Assembly (NCBI GenBank): GCA_964501185.1
Contig: CAZCRT010000001.1
Span: 1 to 64,000 of the forward strand
DNA: 64,000 nt
DNA from: BS150m-G50 sp964501185 [NCBI: uncultured Bacteroidia bacterium]
GTDB taxonomy: Bacteria; CAIWAD01; BS150m-G50
Direction of reading: 5' to 3'
Shown here piece after piece: positions 15,975 to 25,607 of this stretch. A program made the translations under genes and the position numbers. The notes beneath the pieces are model-generated. The model did no database searches, was not told where the DNA came from, and was given only the letters and a program-made list of their open reading frames with translations. The first letter of the stretch is position 1, and the number at the start of each line of letters is the position of its first letter.

Positions 15975-17680
15975 AAAAAGTATTCGCCTGGTTTCTGCCA
16001 TACTGGAAGTACCGCTACCGTGGCCTGTCACTGGTGGTTTTTGTTACGCTGATCGGTATCGCCACACGCACCCTTTATCCCTTTGTCTTCAAGTTTGTAA
16101 TCGACGCTCTTGAGGTAGACCCCGACCCGGCCTCCGCCCGTTTCTGGGTGCTGGCAATTCTGGGTGTCGGTATTGTCAGGGAGTTGTCTCAGTGGCTGCT
16201 GCCGGCTTTGCGATATCTGCAGAACATCATGCTGGCGATGGACATCAGGCTCAAACTTTTCAGCCGCATTCTTACTTATGACCATAAATTCTTTAACCGC
16301 TTTCGTTCCGGTGATCTCATCACCCGTCTGACAGATGATATTGATTCAGAGTTGAAATTATCATGGTACGCCTGCTCCGGCGTCATGCGCCCGATTGAAG
16401 CTGGTTTCACACTGCTTTTTTCAGTGGGGCTTATGCTGACTCTCAACTGGCAACTCACCCTGCTGGCTGTTTTACCTCTTCCATTCATTGTCTGGATCAT
16501 GGCGCGAACAGAGAATGTACAGGAGAAAGCTTACAGCGAAAGACAGCGGGCCACCAGCAAGACGGTTGATGTGCTGGAGTCTGCTTTCAGCGGTATTCGT
16601 ATTGTGATCGGCTATGCCGCCGAGCAGGCACAGTACCTGCTGCTGAAGAAGGCGTTGAAGCGACGGGTGAAGGCAGAAGAGCGGGTGGTCTTCCTACGCT
16701 CGCTGCTGGAAAGCCTGAGTAATTTTCTCAATCAGATTGGCTTGCTGGTTGTGATTTTCGTCGGTGGCTGGTTTGTGATAAAAGACTTCATGTCGCTTGG
16801 TGATTTCTATGCTTTTTATGCTTATCTCTCCGGTCTCACAGAGACCATCTGGACCCTGAGCTGGTTTTTTGTCTCCACCAAGCTGGCAGAGGCTTCTGTA
16901 GATCGCATGGTTGAACTGGAAAAGGGCACTCCTCCCGAACAGGGGGACAGGACCTCTTCAAGCAATGATTCGTCGCTACGGTTGCAGGATGTCAGCTTCA
17001 GTTTTCACGACAACGGTGTCGAGACTGTGGCTGCGGATAATGTTTCACTGAATATAAAACCGGGAGAAACGGTAGCTCTGGTCGGGCCGGTAGGCTGCGG
17101 CAAATCCACCCTGCTCCATCTGGCCGCCGGTATCCTGCCACCTGACAGTGGCAGCGTCAGCGTGGGTAAGATCCCGGTCAACGATTTCACGGCAGAGGCC
17201 CGGGCACAGCTGGTCGGGTTCGTGCCGCAGGAAGCAATGCTCTTTTCCGGTTCGGTGTTGATAAATGTAACGATGGAGCGCGAGGGAATTACAGAAGAGG
17301 GGGCTGAAGCAGCCCTCTATGCAGCCGTGGCAGACAGCGAGTTCTCCCTGGACAAGGAGATCCATCAGGGTGGTGTTGGCCTTTCGGGTGGGCAAAGAGC
17401 GATGGTAGCTCTGGCTCGGGCGCTTGCCGGTCGCCCACCCTTCCTGGTGCTGGATGACGTGACCGCTTCGCTCGATGCAGCGACGGAGGGCGTTTTCTGG
17501 CAGAGGCTGCAGATAATGCTGCCGGAGGCGACTGTGCTGGTCGCGACCCACCGGGAAGCAACCGCACGCATTTCCGACCGGGTGGTCTGGCTGGACAGAG
17601 GGGCGATCCTGCATGAAGGTGCGCATGAGGAACTGCTGGCAGAGTTCAAGAATTACCGTCGGTTGTTTGCCCGGCATTAG
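15971..17680 (+). CDS. ABC exporter half-transporter, degenerate Walker B
   Basis: 569 residues, same six-helix plus ATPase layout as its partner. Walker A is GPVGCGKST near residue 372 and the signature is LSGGQ near 470. Walker B reads VLDDVTASLD, with aspartate where the catalytic glutamate should be; the H-loop histidine is kept (ATHRE). In heterodimeric exporters such as TM287/288 or BmrCD, one subunit carries this substitution, so a single active ATP site per dimer is expected. It ends 17 bases before the convergent lipoprotein gene. Confidence 0.88.
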   Translation: MKKVFAWFLPYWKYRYRGLSLVVFVTLIGIATRTLYPFVFKFVIDALEVDPDPASARFWVLAILGVGIVRELSQWLLPALRYLQNIMLAMDIRLKLFSRILTYDHKFFNRFRSGDLITRLTDDIDSELKLSWYACSGVMRPIEAGFTLLFSVGLMLTLNWQLTLLAVLPLPFIVWIMARTENVQEKAYSERQRATSKTVDVLESAFSGIRIVIGYAAEQAQYLLLKKALKRRVKAEERVVFLRSLLESLSNFLNQIGLLVVIFVGGWFVIKDFMSLGDFYAFYAYLSGLTETIWTLSWFFVSTKLAEASVDRMVELEKGTPPEQGDRTSSSNDSSLRLQDVSFSFHDNGVETVAADNVSLNIKPGETVALVGPVGCGKSTLLHLAAGILPPDSGSVSVGKIPVNDFTAEARAQLVGFVPQEAMLFSGSVLINVTMEREGITEEGAEAALYAAVADSEFSLDKEIHQGGVGLSGGQRAMVALARALAGRPPFLVLDDVTASLDAATEGVFWQRLQIMLPEATVLVATHREATARISDRVVWLDRGAILHEGAHEELLAEFKNYRRLFARH

Positions 17681-17696
17681 CGGGGTCGGACAGCAA

Positions 17697-19226
17697 TCAG
17701 TCTGTTGTCTGACAGACCCGGAAGCCCAGATAGTTTATGGGTGAATCCGGTGTATAACTGTGACGGTTGGCTGCTCTCTGCCATTGCCAGGTGCTACTGT
17801 AGCCACCTCCGCGCAAACCCCGCTCAGTTCCATCAGCAGGTCCAACAGGGTCTGCTGCCGGACTACTGGCATAGTAGTCCTCCCCATACCAGTCGTTTAC
17901 CCATTCATATACATTTCCGGCCAGATCCCTCATTCCAGGCAGGCTGTTACCGGCAGGAAAACTACCGACAGGTGCTGTGAAGCCGACACATTGATCGGTA
18001 CCGATTCGCATATTTGCCAGATCGCAGTCCGGTGTCTCCTCGCCCCAGGGGTAAGTACGGTCATCGTTATAGCGAGTGGCATACTCCCACTCCGCCTCGG
18101 TTGGAAGACGATAGCCTGTCGCTTCATAAGGGTTGTGATTAGCGTTAACCGACCAATCACCATTATAGAAAGGTGTCAGTGGTGGATCGCTCAACATACT
18201 CATCCAGTCGCAGAAACAGGCTGCCCCATACCAGGTTACCTCGACCACAGGGTGGTCTTCACTCGGCTCACCCAGATAGTCGCCCGTATTTATCGGTGTT
18301 GTCACAAAAGCGCCATCTGAAAATAAAATGTGTTGTTCTGAGTCAGAGAAGGATATCAACTCCACTCCGAAAGCCTGGACATACCATTCGTCAACCGTCA
18401 CATAACCGTTATCATAAGCCCATTGGAGTGCTACCCGGAATTGCTCGTTAGTAACCTCGTACAGGCCCAGCTGGAAAGCGTGTGTAAGGGTTACATCATG
18501 CTCCGGTTCGGCTACACCGCTCTGTCCCATAACAAAACTACCGGCTGGAATCTGAACAAAGTCCAGAGGTTCTACATGTTCTGATACTGTTACTTCTCCG
18601 GTGATCTCTCCCGTCTGGTCATCAGCGTCTCGCACCTGTAACCTGATTGTATAATCACCAGCTGTATCATACTGATGCGTAGTGATTCTATCGGTGCTCC
18701 AATCGGTGTCATAACTACCATCATTCTCCCAGTCCCAGCGAATCTCCAGCAGGGAGGCGGGTGTTTCTGTGTCGGTTGAACCGCTTGCATCCACTTCAAA
18801 AACGGTTGCAACAGTGCCTGTAGCCGGGTCGATTGTAAAAGCGGCAACGGGGGGCTGGTTGACGGGTGCCGTCACCACAACATTTACAAAACCATCGTCG
18901 CTGTCCTCACCATCTCCCACAATCACCCGGATCGTGTAAGATCCGGCAATCTGCGGCGCCTGCCAGATGACCTGATTCCCTGAATCTCCATCAGCAAATG
19001 AACCCTCTTCAGCCGACCAGCTGTATTCAAGCAGATCCCCGTCATCATCACTCGCCTGACATGTCAGTTCGCTTGTCTCCCCGGTCTCAATCGTCTCGGG
19101 GTCTGCTGCGACACTTTGAATTTTCGGTGGATTGTTAGCATCTACACTGCTGCGATCACAGGCGATTATAATCACTGCTACTGTCAGCAGCGGTGTGATC
19201 CACCGCATCCCTGATTGACGATCCAT
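17697..19226 (-). CDS. lipoprotein with PKD-type domains and an FGE/sulfatase-modifying-like domain
   Basis: 509 residues. A lipoprotein signal (VIIIAC, cysteine near residue 23) is followed by two Ig-like domains (about 30-115 and 118-220; the second is a PKD domain ending HQYDTAGDYTIRL). The C-terminal half is an FGE-sulfatase domain: RLPTEAEWEYATR, GNVYEWVNDWYG and RGLRGGGYSS. The cysteine pair that catalyses formylglycine formation in true FGE is not found in the final block (NRHSYTPDSPINYLGFR), so it is probably a binding module. The start was moved to the ATG at 19226, which has GGGGTG upstream. Confidence 0.85.
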   Translation of the reverse strand: MDRQSGMRWITPLLTVAVIIIACDRSSVDANNPPKIQSVAADPETIETGETSELTCQASDDDGDLLEYSWSAEEGSFADGDSGNQVIWQAPQIAGSYTIRVIVGDGEDSDDGFVNVVVTAPVNQPPVAAFTIDPATGTVATVFEVDASGSTDTETPASLLEIRWDWENDGSYDTDWSTDRITTHQYDTAGDYTIRLQVRDADDQTGEITGEVTVSEHVEPLDFVQIPAGSFVMGQSGVAEPEHDVTLTHAFQLGLYEVTNEQFRVALQWAYDNGYVTVDEWYVQAFGVELISFSDSEQHILFSDGAFVTTPINTGDYLGEPSEDHPVVEVTWYGAACFCDWMSMLSDPPLTPFYNGDWSVNANHNPYEATGYRLPTEAEWEYATRYNDDRTYPWGEETPDCDLANMRIGTDQCVGFTAPVGSFPAGNSLPGMRDLAGNVYEWVNDWYGEDYYASSPAADPVGPADGTERGLRGGGYSSTWQWQRAANRHSYTPDSPINYLGFRVCQTTD

Positions 19227-19405
19227 GTTACACCCCGCTTTTGTAAACATGTGGTAAATCCTCTTTTTGGATTATAACAAGAAACGAGGATATTAACAAG
19301 GTGAGTTTTCCCGGAAATTGATACCAGGAGGGATAACCAGCCGGTTATTGGGCGAGATAACAACAATCGTAATCGACGGGACTATGTTTTCGTAAGACAG
19401 GCACA

Positions 19406-19428
19406 GGGGTGGACGCTCTACCCACCCC
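19406..19428. terminator. GC-rich hairpin between convergent-free minus genes
   Basis: GGGGTGG (19406-19412) pairs with CCACCCC (19422-19428) 11 bases beyond the stop of the propeller gene at 19440. There is no T-run on either strand, so it may slow or protect transcript ends rather than terminate by itself. Confidence 0.35.
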
Positions 19429-19439
19429 GGAATCACTAT

Positions 19440-20969
19440 TTATTTAACCAGAATCATCTTTCTCGTAACTACATCGGCTCCTGTTTTCAGTCTATACAGA
19501 TACACACCGCTGGTCAGATTATCAGCGTTGAAGCTGACAGTGTGTGTTCCTGCGGAACGTTGACCATTCGCCAGCACCCTGACCAGCTGACCCTTAATAT
19601 TGTAAACCTCCAGCCGGACATCCTGCGGCCGGGTAAGTGTGAACTCAATTGTAGTAGAGGGGTTGAAGGGGCTGGGGTAGTTTTTCAGGGTGAAGTCTGG
19701 CATCACTACATCTGGCCTGACGGTGGCTGCTCCCTGTCCGACATAAGCTCGCACTTCTTCATACTTGGCACAGATCACCATTGTACCATCCCGGCCGACA
19801 GCAGGACCTCCGGTTCCGATACCGGTAATCGCTTCCGACCAGCGCAATGTCAGATCAGGTGTGAAGGAGAAAACCTGGTCGTTCAGATACTGGCCGTTGG
19901 TGACATACACGATTCCATCCGCACCGATCGCCATGCGCGGCCAGAAGGCGAAATTCTCATCTTCTTCCGCTATCTGGATGGATGTGTTCAATACCTCACC
20001 TGTCTCCGGGTCCAGCCTTATCACTTCATTATCCCTGCTGTAAGTGTAGATGGTGCCATCCGGCCCAACACCATGACTGGCCCCGAGAGCGTAGGCATAC
20101 TCAACACGCCAGTTTTCAACCAGTGCTTCACCGGTGTCCTCGAGCGAGACAAAGTAATCATCATTCGGATTGTTATGCGTGCGTGGTGCGTAAACAGTGC
20201 CGTCCGGCCCAACCATCGGGCCGGTTTGCTGAACATAGCCGGGACTCAGCGAGGGGCTTGAATAGAGATGATCGCCGGCGGTCAGGTCGTATACGCCTAT
20301 TTTTGGCCCGGTTGCGGCTGATTCCCAGGTGTAGCCGCGATCACCGAATACCGCTACTGCGGAAGCATCTGAAGAGGGCGAACTCCGGTATACCTGCCAG
20401 ACGGTGCTCCCGTCCTGATGATTGATACGCAGAATGTCGTTGTAGTTACCGGCGATAAGGTCGCCGTTTTCCGCAAAGGAGACGCTCTCAGTCATGGTCT
20501 CGGTAACGATATCATCCGAAACCCAGATAATGGATCCATCTGTGATATCCAGAGCATACATCTTTGCAGGATTGCTGTAGCCGCCCGATCTGGAGGCATA
20601 AACCTGTCCATTCAGGACGCCGCTGATTTTGTTATACCGCTCCGTCCCCTCATCGATGACAGGCAGCTCCGTACTCCACAGCTCTTCACCGGTATGTAAA
20701 TCATAGGCGAGTAACGGGGTTCCGTGAAAAGTGTCGTCCGGGTTTTCCCGCCTGTGCATCAGAACATAATCACCTTCGATAACGGCCTGTGAAGAATATT
20801 GAGCGTAATTACCACCGGACCAGAGCAGCTCGGCATCAGCCGGGCCGAAAGCGTCAAACTGGCAGTTTCTGGCTGTGTTGCCGCCGACACCCACGTTCCA
20901 GTCACCTGCATATGAGATCGTGACCGCACAGAGGATAAGCGCCAGTGCAGGTTTGAATGAACGAATCAT
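19440..20969 (-). CDS. secreted PQQ-like beta-propeller with C-terminal sorting domain
   Basis: 509 residues. A signal peptide (residues 1-22, ending SYAG) precedes a repeated propeller (YALDITDGSIIW, DLHTGEELW, RLDPETGEVL) of the PQQ/quinoprotein type. The last 80 residues are a sorting module: NYPSPFNPSTTIEFTL, VYNIKGQLVRVL, SGVYLYRLKTG and the terminal KMILVK. Such tails direct export and surface attachment through type IX secretion in FCB bacteria. No catalytic PQQ-enzyme motif is seen. The start was placed at the ATG at 20969 because it gives the signal peptide; the ribosome binding site is weak. Confidence 0.85.
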   Translation of the reverse strand: MIRSFKPALALILCAVTISYAGDWNVGVGGNTARNCQFDAFGPADAELLWSGGNYAQYSSQAVIEGDYVLMHRRENPDDTFHGTPLLAYDLHTGEELWSTELPVIDEGTERYNKISGVLNGQVYASRSGGYSNPAKMYALDITDGSIIWVSDDIVTETMTESVSFAENGDLIAGNYNDILRINHQDGSTVWQVYRSSPSSDASAVAVFGDRGYTWESAATGPKIGVYDLTAGDHLYSSPSLSPGYVQQTGPMVGPDGTVYAPRTHNNPNDDYFVSLEDTGEALVENWRVEYAYALGASHGVGPDGTIYTYSRDNEVIRLDPETGEVLNTSIQIAEEDENFAFWPRMAIGADGIVYVTNGQYLNDQVFSFTPDLTLRWSEAITGIGTGGPAVGRDGTMVICAKYEEVRAYVGQGAATVRPDVVMPDFTLKNYPSPFNPSTTIEFTLTRPQDVRLEVYNIKGQLVRVLANGQRSAGTHTVSFNADNLTSGVYLYRLKTGADVVTRKMILVK

Positions 20970-21092
20970 TATATTTCCACAAACATGTGATCCTTGTCTG
21001 TATCGTTTTCTGTCATCACTCGATAAATGCAGGCCGTTCTGGATTCCCGCCTGAAACGAAACCACTGGTATCGAGATGCGTGGGGGTGACTC

Positions 21093-23378
21093 TTATTTGA
21101 TTAAAATCATTTTTTTCGAAACTACACCGGCTCCTGTTTTCAGTCTATACAGATACACGCCGCTGCTCAACTCATCAGCGTTGAAGTTGACAATGTGTTT
21201 TCCTGCGGAACGATGACCATCCGTGAGCGTCGAAACCAACTGCCCCTGAACATTATAGACCGCCAGCTGGATCTCCTGTGGTCGGGTCAGAGTGAATTCA
21301 ATCGTAGTAGATGGGTTGAAAGGATTGGGGTAATTCTGGGACAATTCTATTGAATTCGGAATTGAGGCAATCCCGGTGACCGTTTCCCAGATGACAAAGC
21401 TGTCAGCGGTACCCAGATCCAGATCGTTTCTGTTAGCCAGTGTGAAATCGCAAGTGCCACCATTGGTATTAAAGCGGACAATCGCGTCATATTCACTATC
21501 TGCAATATTGGCGGTCCAGAGATAACTGTATTCCACATAACTATAAGGTGCTATCACACCCGGAATGTCACCAGTCAGCGCGATGTCGGGCAGGTCACCA
21601 TTATAGAGAATCTCAATGCTTTCGATGGTTACCGGACTGCGGCTTTCGTTGAGTACCCGCATGTAGTCTTCTATCTCGTAAGTGCCGTCTTCCAGAGCTG
21701 CCCAGTTCCAGGCGGTGTCAGTCAGCCGGGTGGCGCGGGGGGCCAGATCCCAGGCATCACCACATGGTACCTCGGTTACCGGAATCTGCATGTACCAGAC
21801 CGGGCTGTCGGTCCAGCTGCCCTCGTCATGCGGAATACCGCCTGCATCCAGATCCTCCACAAACTCCATATGCAGCAGGCCGTCACCATCCACAACCTCA
21901 GCCAGTGTCCCCCAGGCTTCTGAAGCACAGTCACCGGCAGGGCAGGCGGGGGTCTGTGAATCGGTCACATTGACCGGCTGTCCCCAGGTAGCGCCACCGT
22001 CACAGGAGGAGACCAGATACACGTCGGCATTGGCAAAACCACCGGCAGAGGTGTCCGGCAGGTTGGTGAAGTTGCGGTACATGCAATAGAGGGCGCCGTC
22101 GGACGGATCAATAGCCAGCGAAGGGTTGTCTATCGAGGAACCCCAGGCGCCGGGATCTGATTCAAAGTAGTTCGACCATTCGGCCGGATCTTCATTATTC
22201 GACCCGACATAGCCGGCAACATGGCTGAACTCGCCTACTTCTCCATCTGTATCAATCAACACATGCCAGATCTGTCCATCCTGACTCCAGCGTTCAAAAT
22301 AGGCTTCATCCGCAAAGTTACCATCGAGCAAAGTATATTCCGCCCAGAAGGAACGGGTGTTGTATACCAGATGCAGGTTACCGTCAGCATCGAAGACACC
22401 ATCGAGCTGGCAATAGGCGTACACACAACCTGGCAGCGGGTGGTCTGTGGTTTCCTCGTCCAGCAGGTCGGTAACATTCACATAGTCGAAGTCGGTGAAG
22501 GAACCGTCCGCGGAGAGATATACCCAGACATCATTAATGGACTGTGAGAAGATCAATCCGTCATCATTCGGGTGAACCGGCAGGTAGTTGAGCGCCAGCA
22601 GTGCCACTCTGGAATCAAACTCTGAGGATACCGGTGTTGAACTGATCGCGTTGCTGTATGACGCCAGTTGCTGCCACTCCGGGATTTCCCAGGTTGTGAA
22701 ATCAGTAGTAGCGTCGTAATAGGCCTGGTTGGAAGGGTCCTGACGGGTGGACATAACATGTGCTTTATTGTTTGCGTCGATAACCACATGCGGCCAGATA
22801 GGCTGGTTTTCACCCCAATCACCTACAGATGGGTGGTTGAACGGCAGAAACGCCTGCCAGCAGGGGCCGTAGTCCGGCGCCACTGCCGTGACAAAATTAG
22901 CGGCCGGTTGCTGGTGAAAGGCTACTACTGCTGCGTTAGCGTAGACGGCATCTGCATTCAAAACGTCAATTGTGTTATAACCGGAGCGGCCGGTATTATC
23001 GACCGAGTTGCCGCCGAGTATTTCGTCATTCTGAAAACAGGCGTAAACTGAATGTCGATTAGCGGCACCTGAGTCAAAAGCCTTCATCCAGGTGAAGTGG
23101 ATAGTGCCATCATCACCGATAACGATTCGCTTACCCTGCGTTCCGCTCTGCTGGTAGTCATACCAGGTGGTGCCGAGCTGCCAGTTGTCGTAGTCATAAT
23201 CCCAACGCTGACTACTGAAAGCTGTCTGGGAGTGCGGTAGCGGAGTATCGGGGGAAATGATTTTCTCAGCCTGTGTAGCGGCAGCCTGCGGCTCCGCCAG
23301 CAGATCGATATTACCTGCTGCGGGTGCGTTCTGAATGAAAAACAGGAGAGATAGAGAAATTATTGATAAATGCTTCAT
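21093..23378 (-). CDS. secreted sialidase-like propeller with C-terminal sorting domain
   Basis: 761 residues. Signal peptide at residues 1-20, then repeats resembling a BNR/sialidase propeller, with one clear Asp-box (SCDGGATWGQP) and phrases such as DADGNLHLVYN and VDGDGLLHMEF. A beta-rich domain follows near 590-680, and the last 80 residues are a sorting module (NYPNPFNPSTTIEFTL to KMILIK) very close to that of the neighbouring gene at 19440. Catalytic sialidase residues were not confirmed. The second of two adjacent ATGs (23378) is spaced 5 bases from TGGAGG and is preferred. Confidence 0.82.
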   Translation of the reverse strand: MKHLSIISLSLLFFIQNAPAAGNIDLLAEPQAAATQAEKIISPDTPLPHSQTAFSSQRWDYDYDNWQLGTTWYDYQQSGTQGKRIVIGDDGTIHFTWMKAFDSGAANRHSVYACFQNDEILGGNSVDNTGRSGYNTIDVLNADAVYANAAVVAFHQQPAANFVTAVAPDYGPCWQAFLPFNHPSVGDWGENQPIWPHVVIDANNKAHVMSTRQDPSNQAYYDATTDFTTWEIPEWQQLASYSNAISSTPVSSEFDSRVALLALNYLPVHPNDDGLIFSQSINDVWVYLSADGSFTDFDYVNVTDLLDEETTDHPLPGCVYAYCQLDGVFDADGNLHLVYNTRSFWAEYTLLDGNFADEAYFERWSQDGQIWHVLIDTDGEVGEFSHVAGYVGSNNEDPAEWSNYFESDPGAWGSSIDNPSLAIDPSDGALYCMYRNFTNLPDTSAGGFANADVYLVSSCDGGATWGQPVNVTDSQTPACPAGDCASEAWGTLAEVVDGDGLLHMEFVEDLDAGGIPHDEGSWTDSPVWYMQIPVTEVPCGDAWDLAPRATRLTDTAWNWAALEDGTYEIEDYMRVLNESRSPVTIESIEILYNGDLPDIALTGDIPGVIAPYSYVEYSYLWTANIADSEYDAIVRFNTNGGTCDFTLANRNDLDLGTADSFVIWETVTGIASIPNSIELSQNYPNPFNPSTTIEFTLTRPQEIQLAVYNVQGQLVSTLTDGHRSAGKHIVNFNADELSSGVYLYRLKTGAGVVSKKMILIK

Positions 23379-23452
23379 CATAGCCTCCAGGGGTTGAATC
23401 AACTATATGGATAAGTATGCTTTCTTCAATATAAGTATCAAGGCTGCCATCC

Positions 23453-23995
23453 CTACCTGAACATAACCTGACAGATGAACAGGGCCGCCAGTATGCCAGC
23501 CAGATCAGCGGTCAGCCCTGCAGCTATCGCGTGCCGTGTGCGCTTTATCCCAACCGAACCGAAATAGACCGCCAGCACATAGAAGGTGGTCTCGGTGGAG
23601 CCGTAGATGGTGGAGGCAAAACGGCCGATGAAAGAGTCCGGCCCATGCTCGTTCATCAGTTCAGTTACCAGTCCCAGAGTGCCGCTGCCGGAAAGGGGAC
23701 GCATCATGGCAGCCGGCAATGCTTCCGAAGGCATGCCGATCATGTTGGTTAATGGTGCAAGCCACCCGGTGATCAACTCCAGGGCACCGGAGGCGCGAAA
23801 CATGCCGATCGCGACCAGTATCGCCACCAGGTAGGGGATGATCCGCACCGCGACCTTGAAACCATCCTTGGCACCCTCAACAAACTCCTCGTAGACTTTG
23901 ACCCGCCTGGTAATCGCCAGCACCGGCACCAGCAGGAAGAACAATGGAATCGCGTAAACCGATACCGCCCCTATGACATTTTTAAGCAGTTCCAT
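23453..23995 (-). CDS. spmB: SpmB-like nucleoside-recognition membrane protein
   Basis: 180 residues, hydrophobic throughout, with the Gate/nucleoside-recognition domain features: KVAVRIIPYLVAILVAIGMFR, ALPAAMMRPLSGSGTLG and STETTFYVLAVYFGSVGIKR. These match SpmB, which works with SpmA in spore-core dehydration in Bacillus but is common in bacteria that do not sporulate. It overlaps the 3' end of spmA by 14 bases. Transported or sensed ligand unknown. Confidence 0.85.
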   Translation of the reverse strand: MELLKNVIGAVSVYAIPLFFLLVPVLAITRRVKVYEEFVEGAKDGFKVAVRIIPYLVAILVAIGMFRASGALELITGWLAPLTNMIGMPSEALPAAMMRPLSGSGTLGLVTELMNEHGPDSFIGRFASTIYGSTETTFYVLAVYFGSVGIKRTRHAIAAGLTADLAGILAALFICQVMFR

Positions 23996-24602
23996 CTGTC
24001 ACCTCCTCACTTCTCCGGGCGCGAAACCAGGGCAGGCGTCCGTACAGCTTGGTGGCGAGAATGGCAACTACGGTGGCACAACCTGATGCGAAGATGGTGG
24101 TACCGATGATCTCCAGCGGGGCGCGTGATCCGGCGGCGATACGCACAGCGATAATAGTGGTCGGCACCAGGGTGATGCTGGCAGTATTTATCGCCAGGAA
24201 GAGTACCTGCGAATTGCTGGCAGTCTCCTTGTCGGGATTCAACTCCTGCAGCTCTTCCATCGCCTTCAGGCCGAGCGGGGTGGCGGCATTACCCAATCCC
24301 AGCCAGCTGGCGCTGATGTTCATCAACATGGAGCCGATGGCGGGGTGATCGGAGGGGATCTCCGGAAAGAGTCGTTTCATGACCGGCTTTATCAGCCAGG
24401 CCAGCCAGCGTATCACGCCCGCCTTTTCCGCCAGCCTCATCATTCCCAGCCAGAGCGCCATAATACCGATCAGGTCCAGCGCGATCTTAACACCCAGCGC
24501 GGCCATTTCAAACGCTGCTGTGGTGACCTCCGGCAATCGCCCGGTGAAGGCCCCCACAATCACGGCAACGGCCATCAAACCCATCCAGATGTAATTGAGC
24601 AT
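23982..24602 (-). CDS. spmA: SpmA-like nucleoside-recognition membrane protein
   Basis: 206 residues with several membrane helices. SMLMNISASWLGLGNAATPLGLKAMEEL and LAINTASITLVPTTIIAVR are hallmark SpmA stretches. It is encoded directly upstream of spmB and overlaps it. No sporulation genes occur in the window, so an envelope or transport role is more likely. The ribosome binding site is weak. Divergent from the UbiA gene across 135 bases that hold a pair of direct repeats. Confidence 0.85.
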   Translation of the reverse strand: MLNYIWMGLMAVAVIVGAFTGRLPEVTTAAFEMAALGVKIALDLIGIMALWLGMMRLAEKAGVIRWLAWLIKPVMKRLFPEIPSDHPAIGSMLMNISASWLGLGNAATPLGLKAMEELQELNPDKETASNSQVLFLAINTASITLVPTTIIAVRIAAGSRAPLEIIGTTIFASGCATVVAILATKLYGRLPWFRARRSEEVTDGTA

Positions 24603-24634
24603 TTTTTACCCGGTTGTATTATTGTCCATGAAGA

Positions 24635-24692
24635 TGTAGAGTATTACTGACAGAGCTTCAGCTCCGTGAAAGTGTAAAGTATTCTCTGACAG
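24635..24692. promoter_or_regulatory. pair of direct repeats in a divergent promoter region
   Basis: TGTAGAGTATTACTGACAG (24635-24653) and TGTAAAGTATTCTCTGACAG (24673-24692) are near-identical direct repeats 38 bases apart, centred between spmA (minus) and the UbiA gene (plus). They could be a two-site operator. Confidence 0.4.
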
Positions 24693-24737
24693 CTGGAAAA
24701 GCAAACTACCATTACTGAAAGCGACACGGGACACACT

Positions 24738-25607
24738 ATGAGTAAACCGGCTCAGCTGTTGCGACTTCTCCGGCCGCATCATTTTATCAAGAACCTGTTC
24801 GTGTTTATTCCCTGGCTCTTCGCACGTCGTTTTGACGCCCCGGGGGAGCTGTTATCATTACTGTTGATCTTCCTGGTCTTCTCGCTGACAGCAGGCGCAA
24901 TATACATTTTTAACGACCTCTGCGACCTGGAGGAAGACCGGCACCACCCTCTCAAGAATCAGCGTCCACTGGCTGCCGGCCAGATCACTACACAGCTGGC
25001 GGGTTGGTTCGGTGTATTGCTGCTGGTTGTCAATCTGGTCGCTGGTTTTCTGGTGGAGTGGCGCCTGGGGGTAGTGCTTGCCTCCTACGCGATGCTTAAT
25101 CTGCTTTACAGCCGCTGGCTCAAACGGATAGCTTTTCTGGACATCCTGCTGGTGTCCTCCGGTTTTGTATTGCGGGAGGTGGCCGGGGCCTGGCCATTGG
25201 AGATCTACATTTCCCCCTGGCTGATAACTGCTACTTATTTTCTCACCCTGCTGATCGTTGTTACCAAGCGGGAAATGGGGCTGCGAATAGCAAATGCTGA
25301 AACGGCCAGATGCGAAGAGAATGGCGGTCGTGTCTATACGGTGTCTTTCTTACGTGATCTGGAACTGATACTGACGCCAATGCTGCTGGTTGTGTATGTG
25401 CTGTATACCTATCTGCGTATCGACAGTGACTGGTTTGTCGTTACGATTCCGGTAGTTCTCTACACGGTTTTCCGTTACCTCTACCTCACCCGCAGGCAGA
25501 GCAGTGTTGATTCTCCGGTGGAGCTGCTGTATCGGGATGGGCCTCTGTTCACCGGAGTTCTGCTCTGGCTGGCAACGGTGGTGGTGATTCTGGGGTTGGG
25601 GGTATAA
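24738..25607 (+). CDS. UbiA-family prenyltransferase, DPPR-synthase-like
   Basis: 289 residues, about eight membrane helices. The prenyl-diphosphate/Mg motif reads NDLCDLEEDRHHP (about residues 59-71) followed by KNQRPLAAG. RPHHFIKNLFVFIPW near the N terminus and YSRWLKRIAFLDILLVSSGFVLR are typical of decaprenyl-phosphate phosphoribosyltransferase-like UbiA members, which make decaprenyl-phosphoribose for cell-wall arabinans. No partner genes of that pathway are here, so the acceptor is unsure. The ribosome binding site is weak. Confidence 0.8.
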   Translation: MSKPAQLLRLLRPHHFIKNLFVFIPWLFARRFDAPGELLSLLLIFLVFSLTAGAIYIFNDLCDLEEDRHHPLKNQRPLAAGQITTQLAGWFGVLLLVVNLVAGFLVEWRLGVVLASYAMLNLLYSRWLKRIAFLDILLVSSGFVLREVAGAWPLEIYISPWLITATYFLTLLIVVTKREMGLRIANAETARCEENGGRVYTVSFLRDLELILTPMLLVVYVLYTYLRIDSDWFVVTIPVVLYTVFRYLYLTRRQSSVDSPVELLYRDGPLFTGVLLWLATVVVILGLGV

